A stretch of 64,000 bases of DNA from Curtobacterium sp. MCSS17_008 (GTDB taxonomy: Bacteria; Actinomycetota; Actinomycetes; Actinomycetales; Microbacteriaceae): NCBI RefSeq assembly GCF_003234185.1, contig NZ_QKSM01000012.1:22354-86353 (forward strand), read 5' to 3'. The notes beneath the pieces were generated by a model. The model had not been told where the DNA came from, did not search any database, and saw nothing but the letters and a program-made list of their open reading frames with translations. Of the stretch, positions 58,037-64,000 are shown piece after piece (positions within the stretch are counted from its first letter, which is position 1; each line of letters opens with the position of its first letter). The translations under genes were made by a program, and so were the position numbers.

Positions 58037-59173
58037 CTACCGCCGCTCGGCGGTCTCCGGACGCTTCTGCCGCCAGGGCCGTGCCGGCTCGTCCGGGCCG
58101 TCCCACACCTGCACCGCGCCCCACGCGGCGGCGAGGAGCGGTACGGAGATGATCGCGCCGGTGATGCCGGCGAGCACGGTGCCCGCGGTCAGGCCGATGA
58201 GGATCACCAGGCCGTGCAGCTTGAGCGTCCTGCCCATGAGCACCGGCTGCAGCAGGTTCCCCTCGAGCTGGTTCACGAGCACCACGATGCCGACGACGAT
58301 GAGGGCGGCGACGGGGCCGTTGGCGACCAGGGCGACGAGCGCCGCGAGGATGCCGGCGGCGGTGGCGCCGACGATGGGGATGAAGGCCGTGATGAACACG
58401 ACCACGGCGAGGGGGAGTGCGAGCGGCACCCCGACGATGGCGAGACCCACACCGATGCCGACGGCGTCGACCGCGGCGACGCTCGCGGTGCCGCGGACGT
58501 AACCGCCGAGCGTGTGGACGACGCGGTCGCCCACACGCCGGGCGCGCTCGTAGCGGGCGCCGGTGAAGGGGCGGAGCAGGAACTCCCAGATCGCCGGGCC
58601 GTCCTTGAGGAAGAAGAACAGCACCACGATCATCAGCACCAGGCCGGTGAGGAAGTTCGCGGTGGCCGACGCGCCGGCGAGCGCTCCGGAGCCGAACTGG
58701 GAGCTGGTCAGGAAGCCCTGGACGCCCTGGACGGCCTCGTCCACCTGCGAGTCGGAGATCGAGAACGGCAGGTGCGCGGCGAAGTCCTGCAGCTGGCCGA
58801 AGCCGCGCAGGGCCGACTTCTGCAGGTCGGGCCACTGGGAGATCACGGCGACGACGATGAGCCAGCCGACCAACCCGAGCACCACCAGCACGCCGAGCAG
58901 GACGGCCAGGGTCGCGAGCACCGAGGGCACCTTGTGGCGACGGAGCCAGGAGACGACGGGGTGCATCGCCGACGCGATGATGAGCGCGAGGAGCACCGGG
59001 ATCGTGACGACGCTGAGGGTGGCTGCCGCGTAGACGACGCCGATGGCGACCACGAGCACGATGACCACCTGCAGGCACCGGGTCGCGAGGCTGCCGAACC
59101 CGTCGGTCCACTTGCGGACGAACGGCCCGGGGGAGGCGTCTGGCGGTGTGGCGGTGGTGCCGAACAGGGGCAT
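58037..59173 (-). CDS. AI-2E family membrane permease
   Basis: 378 residues with about eight membrane segments in the PerM/AI-2E (UPF0118) pattern, including the conserved FIPIVGATAAGILAALVAL and NQLEGNLLQPVLMGR. The family name comes from TqsA, reported to export autoinducer-2; other members move ions or have unknown cargo. ATG 59173 gives N-terminus MPLFGTTA; the longer upstream frame runs into unrelated sequence. Confidence 0.9.
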   Translation of the reverse strand: MPLFGTTATPPDASPGPFVRKWTDGFGSLATRCLQVVIVLVVAIGVVYAAATLSVVTIPVLLALIIASAMHPVVSWLRRHKVPSVLATLAVLLGVLVVLGLVGWLIVVAVISQWPDLQKSALRGFGQLQDFAAHLPFSISDSQVDEAVQGVQGFLTSSQFGSGALAGASATANFLTGLVLMIVVLFFFLKDGPAIWEFLLRPFTGARYERARRVGDRVVHTLGGYVRGTASVAAVDAVGIGVGLAIVGVPLALPLAVVVFITAFIPIVGATAAGILAALVALVANGPVAALIVVGIVVLVNQLEGNLLQPVLMGRTLKLHGLVILIGLTAGTVLAGITGAIISVPLLAAAWGAVQVWDGPDEPARPWRQKRPETAERR

Positions 59174-59297
59174 GGGGCTCCTCGAGGTCGTACGGGGCAC
59201 CCACGCTACCGACGCGGTCGTGCCTCGGTCAGCTGGCCGTGCTGGCTCCGCCTTCGCCGATAGGCGCACCGACGTGGACGCGGCGCACGGCCACTCC

Positions 59298-59412
59298 TAC
59301 GCTGGTGTCACCGGGTTCTCCCTCAGGGTCCCGTCGTCACGATGCCCTCGCGGTCTGCGAGGTCTGGCGCAGCGGGACGGCCCGGTCGGATCCGGGGTGC
59401 GCGACACCCCGA
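59298..59412 (+). promoter_or_regulatory. Promoter and leader of the small-ORF pair
   Basis: TACGCT at 59298-59303 is a candidate -10 box. The following leader of about 120 bases ends in a small hairpin, GGGGTG/CACCCC near 59394-59412, directly before the GGAGGG ribosome binding site. Nothing else is seen between 59174 and 59427. Confidence 0.4.
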
Positions 59413-59427
59413 TGGAGGGCTGGTCCC

Positions 59428-59535
59428 ATGACCGCCACGTTCTCCCCGTGCACCCCGCACGTCGACTTCCCGGCGGGCCACACCCGCACCCCCTCGTCCT
59501 CGTTCGCCGCGACCACGCTGTGGGTCCTCTCGTGA
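59428..59535 (+). CDS. Small ORF, 35 residues
   Basis: MTATFSPCTPHVDF through LWVLS. GGAGGG lies eight bases before the ATG. It overlaps the next small ORF by GTGA. No known family; a hydrophobic C-terminus (SFAATTLWVLS) is the only visible trait. Confidence 0.45.
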   Translation: MTATFSPCTPHVDFPAGHTRTPSSSFAATTLWVLS

Positions 59536-59699
59536 CGCCCCGCCCGACGGAGGACTGGCACCGACACGGCCTCCGCTCGCCGGAGGAGGTGGCGGTGATC
59601 ATCGCCGCCCGCGTCGGCGGGACCTCCGACGCCGCTGCCCCTGCGGGACCGGAGCACGACGAGCCGTCGTTCGCTGACTTCCTCGGCGAGCAGGTCTGA
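59532..59699 (+). CDS. Small ORF, 55 residues
   Basis: VTPRPTEDWHRHGLRSPEEV through FADFLGEQV: a helix-forming middle (PEEVAVIIAARVGG) and an acidic C-terminus. GTG start inside the previous stop. Soluble; function unknown. The codon pattern is GC3-rich, as in real genes nearby. Confidence 0.5.
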   Translation: MTPRPTEDWHRHGLRSPEEVAVIIAARVGGTSDAAAPAGPEHDEPSFADFLGEQV

Positions 59700-59836
59700 C
59701 CCCTCCGCCCGCCACGTTCCACGTACCCTGGACGGGGGGGTTCGCGACCGGCCGGTGCCGAGTGGACAATGCTCGGCGAGGGCCCGCGGGTCCTCCTCCG
59801 CCTCACCAGCGGAGTCCGGATCAGGGAGGGACCGAC

Positions 59837-60004
59837 GTGCACGACCACGACACGCACCCGTTCGACCGTCACGTCGGCCCGCCGCACCTCGAACGGTTCC
59901 GGCTCACCCGGACCGACGAGACGCTGCAGGTGGTCTGCACCTGCGCGATCGGTGCCGACCACGACAACACCATCCGGCACGCCGGAGCCCCGTCCGTCGG
60001 CTGA
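59837..60004 (+). CDS. Small Cys/His-rich ORF, 55 residues
   Basis: VHDHDTHPFDRH through RHAGAPSVG. AGGGAGGG lies six bases before the GTG, and TACCCT at 59724-59729 is a possible promoter, giving a leader with a GCCGAG/CTCGGC hairpin (59757-59776). Seven His, one CxC pair (CTC) and many Asp suggest metal binding. No family recognised. Confidence 0.55.
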   Translation: MHDHDTHPFDRHVGPPHLERFRLTRTDETLQVVCTCAIGADHDNTIRHAGAPSVG

Positions 60005-60080
60005 GTCGAGCGCGTGAACGGGAACCGGGTGCTGCCGGTGAATCCGAGCGTCGTCGCGGGCGGAGCGCGATACTGGTCGC

Positions 60081-60908
60081 GTGCGTGAACTCCAAGCCGC
60101 CATCGCCGCGGACCTCGACGTCCAGCCGACCATCGACCCGGAGCAGGAGGTCGCCCGTCGCGTCGGGTTCCTCCGCGACTACCTGGCCACCACCGGCGCG
60201 AAGGGCTACGTCCTCGCCGTCAGCGGCGGCCAGGACTCGACGCTCGCCGGACGCCTGGCCCAGCTGGCGGTCGAGTCCCTGCGTGCCGAGGGGCGCGAGG
60301 CCGAGTTCGTCACCGTCCGGATGCCCTACCGCGTCCAGGCGGACGAGGACGACGCGCAGCTCGCGCTGCGGTTCATCGCCGCCGACCCGGGCATCGTCGT
60401 GAACATCGAGCACGGCGTCGACGGCGTCGTGCATGACACGGCCGCGTCGGGCGTCGAGCTGAGCGACTTCGTGAAGGGCAACGTCAAGGCCCGCATGCGC
60501 ATGGTCGCCCAGTACGCGGTCGCCGGACAGCGCGGACTCCTCGTCATCGGCACGGACCACGCGGCCGAGGCCGTCACGGGCTTCTTCACGAAGTACGGCG
60601 ACGGCGGGGTCGACCTCACGCCGCTGACCGGCCTGACGAAGAGCCAGGGACGCCAGCTGCTCGAGCACCTCGGCGCTCCGGCCCGCCTCTACGAGAAGGC
60701 CCCGACCGCCGACCTGCTCGACGACCTGCCCGGTCAGACGGACGAGGCGAACCTCGGCCTCACCTACCTCGAGATCGACGCGTACCTGCAGGGCCACGAC
60801 GTGCCGGTCGAGGTCGCCGAGGCGATCGAGTCCCGGTACCGCGCGACGGAGCACAAGCGTCGCGTGCCCGCGACGCCCTTCGACAGCTGGTGGCAGCAGG
60901 GCGTGTAG
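60081..60908 (+). CDS. nadE: NH3-dependent NAD+ synthetase
   Basis: 275 residues, the short E. coli-type NadE that amidates deamido-NAD with ammonia. The ATP loop VSGGQDST is at 47-54, followed by [14 protein letters not shown] and [26 protein letters not shown] (60069-60074) ends six bases before GTG 60081, so it is probably leaderless. The glutaminase domain of the mycobacterial type is absent. Confidence 0.95.
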   Translation: MRELQAAIAADLDVQPTIDPEQEVARRVGFLRDYLATTGAKGYVLAVSGGQDSTLAGRLAQLAVESLRAEGREAEFVTVRMPYRVQADEDDAQLALRFIAADPGIVVNIEHGVDGVVHDTAASGVELSDFVKGNVKARMRMVAQYAVAGQRGLLVIGTDHAAEAVTGFFTKYGDGGVDLTPLTGLTKSQGRQLLEHLGAPARLYEKAPTADLLDDLPGQTDEANLGLTYLEIDAYLQGHDVPVEVAEAIESRYRATEHKRRVPATPFDSWWQQGV

Positions 60909-60926
60909 CCGCACCACCGCACATCC

Positions 60927-60973
60927 GGACGGGAGGCGCGGTGCAGGTCCGACCTGCACCGCGCCTCCCGTCC
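60927..60973 (+). terminator. Terminator palindrome after nadE
   Basis: Perfect 23-bp stem GGACGGGAGGCGCGGTGCAGG and onward, one-base centre, 18 bases after the stop. A TTCTCCACA site follows at 60986-60994. Confidence 0.83.
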
Positions 60974-61109
60974 GTGCGAGGGCAGTTCTCCACAGCCCAG
61001 ATCGCGTGGCTGCTCCGGCTGCGCCCGCGCTCCTAGGATGGACGCAACGGAACAACAGATGCGGAATCCGGTCACGACGGACGTGACGGCGGTCCGCTGG
61101 GGGGGAATC

Positions 61110-62558
61110 ATGGAAGTCCTGCTCGCGCTCGGAGCCGTCCCGCTCATCATCGTGGGGATCGTCGTCCTCGCGGTGATCGCGCTCGTGTACGCCAAGCTCG
61201 TCTACCGCAACGCCGGTGCGGACGAGGCGCTCATCATCACCGGCAAGCGCTCGCGCAAGGTCAAGAACCCGGACGGCACCGAGACCGTCGAGTCCGGCAT
61301 CAAGGTCGTCCTCGGCGCAGGCGTCCTGGTCCGCCCGTTCTTCGAGCGGGTCGCGAAGCTCTCGCTGTCCTCCCGCGCGATCGACATCAACGTGAACGCC
61401 CAGGACTCCCGGGGCGTCACGATCGACGTCGAGGCCGTCGCGCTCGTCAAGGTGGGCGAGACCGACGCGTCCATCCGGGCCGCCGCGCAGCGCTTCCTGG
61501 GCCAGGAGAAGAAGATCGACGACTTCGCGCGGGAGGTCCTCTCCGGCTCGCTCCGCGCCTCGATCGGTGCGACCGACGTGTCGACGATCATCCGCAACCG
61601 CGACCAGCTCACGGTCGCGGTGCTCGACGTCGCGAAGGACGCCCTGCACAGCCAGGGGCTCGACGTCGACTCGTTCGAGATCAAGGGCATCTCGGACCGC
61701 AACGAGTACATCAGCGACCTCGGTCGCGCGGAGCGTGCCCGTGTCCGGCTCGAGGCCGAGAACGCCGAGGCGCAGGCCGACCGCGAGGCCCGTGAGGCCC
61801 GGGCCACCGCGGACCAGGCGATCGCCGAGGCCGAGAACGCCCTCGCAATCCGCCGTGCCGCCCTGCAGCTCGACGCCGACCGTGCTTCGGCCGAGGCCGC
61901 TGCGGCGGGTCCGCTGGCCCAGGCCCGGGCCTCGCAGGGCGTCGTCGAGCAGGAGCAGATCACGGCGCAGAAGCGTGCCGAGCTCCGTCGCGCCGAGCTC
62001 GAGTCCGAGGTCACCGCCGTCGCCGAGGCGAACGCGCGGAAGACCCGGGTCGAGGCCGAGGCGGCTGCGGCTGCCCAGGTCGAGACCGCCCGCGCCCAGG
62101 CCGAGGCCCGTCGCATCTCAGCCGAGGCCGTGGCGGCGGAGGCGCAGGCCGAGGCGGACGCGCGCAAGCTCGCAGCCGATGCCTCCCGTGCCGAGGGCGA
62201 GGCCGCGGCCGACGCCATCCGCGCCAGGGGTCAGGCCGAGGCCGATGCCACGAAGGCCCAGGCCGACGCGCTCGCCCAGCACTCCGAGGCCGTGCTCCGT
62301 GTGAAGGCGATCGAGACCCTGCCGAGCATCGCCCGCGAGCTCGCGGCGCCGATGAGCAACATCGACAAGCTCACCGTGGTGTCCTCGGACGGTGCAGGTG
62401 CCCTGTCGAAGAACGTCGTGAGCCAGTTCAGCGAGGTCGACGCGCTCCTCGGGACGACCGCCGGGTTCACGCTGAGCGACATCGTGAAGAGCACCACGAC
62501 CGGTCAGGCCGCTGCCCGTGCGGTGGCACGTGAGCAGGAGGCCGGCGCCGCCGACTGA
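61110..62558 (+). CDS. Flotillin-family (SPFH) membrane protein
   Basis: 482 residues. An N-terminal membrane segment (about 5-30), an SPFH domain (about 35-200, GADEALIITGKRSRK and GVTIDVEAVALVKVG), then a long Ala/Glu-rich coiled coil (about 210-415, EAEAAAAAQVETARAQAEARR) and a variable tail. Flotillins assemble in membrane domains and affect fluidity and wall synthesis. ATG 61110 follows GGGGGGGAA; an ATG at 61038 overlaps the TAGGAT -10 box (61034-61039). Confidence 0.94.
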   Translation: MEVLLALGAVPLIIVGIVVLAVIALVYAKLVYRNAGADEALIITGKRSRKVKNPDGTETVESGIKVVLGAGVLVRPFFERVAKLSLSSRAIDINVNAQDSRGVTIDVEAVALVKVGETDASIRAAAQRFLGQEKKIDDFAREVLSGSLRASIGATDVSTIIRNRDQLTVAVLDVAKDALHSQGLDVDSFEIKGISDRNEYISDLGRAERARVRLEAENAEAQADREAREARATADQAIAEAENALAIRRAALQLDADRASAEAAAAGPLAQARASQGVVEQEQITAQKRAELRRAELESEVTAVAEANARKTRVEAEAAAAAQVETARAQAEARRISAEAVAAEAQAEADARKLAADASRAEGEAAADAIRARGQAEADATKAQADALAQHSEAVLRVKAIETLPSIARELAAPMSNIDKLTVVSSDGAGALSKNVVSQFSEVDALLGTTAGFTLSDIVKSTTTGQAAARAVAREQEAGAAD

Positions 62559-62589
62559 TCGCACGAGTACGCCGGCGGGCGCGACGGGG

Positions 62590-63081
62590 CTACGCCTCGC
62601 CGCGCCCGTCGTCGTCTCGGGAGCGCTGCTGGCGGCCTGCGTCTTCGCGCTCGCCGGGCTCCGGCCGCTCATCGCGGTCGACGACCGTGCTGCTGGCGGG
62701 GGCGGTCCCGTCCGCATCCTGCCCGTGCACGCGTTCCTGCTGCGCCGCGTCCCGCTCGGCGGCCAACCGCTGCTGCCACAGGACGCTGCGTGCCGCACCC
62801 TCGAGGACGTCGTCCACGCTGCCCCCGGTCTTCGTGGCCAGTGCGCCGCTCAGGCCGGCGGTGAGCGTGCCGCTGGCCGAGACGAGCCGCTCCACGACCT
62901 CCTCCTGACGAGCGGTCAGCGGTTCGTCCACCATGCTGTCCACGGTCTCGCGGATGTTCTCCTCGCTCGCGTCGAGCGACGCGTCATCGCCGGCGTGCAG
63001 GGCGGCGGCCTCGCCGACGACGACGAGTCCGAGCCGTGCTGCGTCGTCCTCGGGGCGGGAGCGTTCGTTCTCGTCGGTCAT
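62590..63081 (-). CDS. Acidic cytoplasmic protein of unknown function
   Basis: 163 residues, helical and rich in Glu, Asp and Ala, with a low-complexity charged tail (about 130-163). LTARQEEVVERLVSASGTLTAGLSGALATKTGG is the most structured-looking part. No family recognised. Convergent with the flotillin gene. An overlapping ORF on the other strand lacks a ribosome binding site and looks like a shadow. Confidence 0.65.
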   Translation of the reverse strand: MTDENERSRPEDDAARLGLVVVGEAAALHAGDDASLDASEENIRETVDSMVDEPLTARQEEVVERLVSASGTLTAGLSGALATKTGGSVDDVLEGAARSVLWQQRLAAERDAAQQERVHGQDADGTAPASSTVVDRDERPEPGEREDAGRQQRSRDDDGRGEA

Positions 63082-63146
63082 GTCGCGGACGGTACGCCTC
63101 CGGACATGTGCGGACCGGGTGTCCTACGGCGGGCTCCACGCCCGGA

Positions 63147-63190
63147 CGCACGTCACCCCGGACCAGCAGGGCGGTCCGGGGTGACGTGCG
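63147..63190 (-). terminator. Terminator after the GlsB/YeaQ gene
   Basis: Perfect 18-bp stem (63147-63164 with 63173-63190) and an eight-base loop, 44 bases past the stop of the gene to its right on the minus strand. Confidence 0.82.
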
Positions 63191-63233
63191 CCGACGCCCC
63201 CGACGTCGGTCGGCGGCGGTGTCCGCGCTGGGG

Positions 63234-63515
63234 TCAGCGGCGAGCGCCGCGACCTGCGAAGCGCGTGTAGATGAACAGCACGATGACGGCGCCGATGATC
63301 GAGCCGATGATGCCGGCCGGCTGGAAGAAGCCGTCGGCGAGGTCGTGCCGGAAGATCAGGAAGCCGAGGAAGCCGCCGACGAACGATCCGATGATGCCGA
63401 GCACGATCGTCATGAGGATCGACATGTGCTGCTTGCCCGGGATGATGAGTCGTGCGAGGGCTCCGGCGATGAGTCCGACGATGATGAGCCCGATGATGGT
63501 GCCGATGACGCCCAT
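63234..63515 (-). CDS. GlsB/YeaQ/YmgE-family membrane protein
   Basis: 93 residues with three Gly-rich membrane segments, matching the transglycosylase-associated/GlsB family (GALARLIIPG, SFVGGFLGFLI, GAVIVLFIY). Members are envelope-stress-induced small proteins of unknown mechanism. AAGGAGGACACC precedes the ATG, an excellent ribosome binding site. Confidence 0.93.
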   Translation of the reverse strand: MGVIGTIIGLIIVGLIAGALARLIIPGKQHMSILMTIVLGIIGSFVGGFLGFLIFRHDLADGFFQPAGIIGSIIGAVIVLFIYTRFAGRGARR

Positions 63516-63640
63516 GGTGTCCTCCTTGGATCGGTCCGTGCCGCGGTCAGGGGTGTCCGCGGTCGTGGTCGGCTCCCGATCGAACTCCGGGGTTCCTCAG
63601 CGTGCACCCAGCCTGCATGGAGCTCCGGACGCCGAGGGGC

Positions 63641-63904
63641 TCAGGCCGCGCCGGTCGCCTCGAGCTCGGCCTGCAGTTCCGCGTCCGAGGGCTCGACGAA
63701 GTGCGTGCCGTTCGGCAGCACCACGACGGGGATGTTCTTGCGGCCGCTGATCGCCTCGGCGCGGTCCGCGGCGGACAGGTCGGCCTCGACGTCCACGTAG
63801 TCGTAGTCGACCCCGAGGCGGTCGAGCAGCGCCTTCGAGCGTCGGCAGTCGCGGCACCAGTCGGCACCGAACATCGTCACCTTGTCGAACGTCGCGTCAG
63901 TCAT
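63641..63904 (-). CDS. Glutaredoxin-like (mycoredoxin-type) protein
   Basis: 87 residues of glutaredoxin fold with the active site WCRDC (Cys17-x-x-Cys20), cis-Pro in NIPVVV and the C-terminal VEPSDAEL. In mycothiol-producing bacteria such proteins (mycoredoxins) reduce mixed disulfides with mycothiol, consistent with mshD in this window. ATG 63904 is six bases after TACTGT on this strand (leaderless). Confidence 0.9.
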   Translation of the reverse strand: MTDATFDKVTMFGADWCRDCRRSKALLDRLGVDYDYVDVEADLSAADRAEAISGRKNIPVVVLPNGTHFVEPSDAELQAELEATGAA

Positions 63905-64000
63905 GTCCACACAGTACGTCCCGCAGCGACCGGACATTCCCGCAGCGCCCGGTGGAAGGCGGCACGACCCGCCCCTGCCGCCCCTGCCGCCCCCGTCGAC

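Noticed and set aside
61038..61109. Upstream ATG start for the flotillin
   Set aside because: The ATG overlaps the TAGGAT -10 box and lacks a ribosome binding site; ATG 61110 has a strong one and the right N-terminus.

Overview
The window is high-GC actinobacterial DNA, probably from the family Microbacteriaceae and perhaps Curtobacterium (an inference). The sequence evidence is the strong GC bias at third codon positions, mycothiol biosynthesis (mshD), GlnR and SenX3-RegX3 regulators, the carD-ispDF-cysS-rlmB gene order with a fused ispDF, DUF3263/LytR_C/DUF3027/DUF4032 families, an XPB-type helicase, a groEL without groES but with CIRCE operators, and many promoters whose -10 box sits 6-7 bases before the start codon (leaderless mRNAs). 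No rRNA, prophage, CRISPR array or conventional insertion sequence was seen.

Region 1 (1-10973) is the most unusual block: a large coiled-coil lipoprotein with a mosaic core, a membrane-anchored protein with a periplasmic-binding-protein fold, an FHA plus three-domain FtsK/SpoIIIE ATPase of the EssC type, and a convergent membrane Ser/Thr kinase. It resembles a non-canonical type VII secretion or signalling locus whose substrates would lie left of the window. Region 2 (11021-16989) holds mshD and glnR, small membrane proteins, a nitrobindin-like protein, YgfZ, a methyltransferase, gpmA and a small P-loop kinase. Region 3 (17095-24870) is the phosphate-sensing and housekeeping block: phoU, a three-repeat PHO box, senX3-regX3, a lipoprotein, carD, ispDF, cysS and rlmB.

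Region 4 (24948-36840) carries DUF4032, a UgpC/MsmK-type ABC ATPase, a DsbA-like membrane protein, a zinc metallopeptidase, gldA, a DUF2090 protein, nnrE, a hydrolase, an aldo/keto reductase, a GT-C glycosyltransferase, tRNA-Thr and msrB. Region 5 (36907-41682) has GNAT, DUF2332, DUF3263, LytR_C, a cold-shock protein and groEL. Region 6 (41772-43020) is a DUF559-type nuclease-fold gene enclosed by about 90-bp imperfect inverted repeats, a possible small mobile or selfish cassette. Region 7 (43048-51797) has a two-component system, XPB helicase, a helicase-associated protein, a second cold-shock protein with DUF3027, and serC.

Region 8 (52057-64000) contains a DtxR-family regulator, an NlpC/P60 cell-wall hydrolase behind MtrA-like boxes, a 31-codon leader-like ORF before an HNH protein, an epoxide hydrolase, tRNA-Arg, argG, an AI-2E family membrane protein, three small ORFs with good ribosome binding sites, nadE, a flotillin, a GlsB/YeaQ membrane protein and a glutaredoxin-like protein. 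A recurring palindrome family with stem core GGGAGGCGCGGTGCC or GGAGGCCCGGTGCCGG marks gene ends throughout the window and probably acts as bidirectional terminators.
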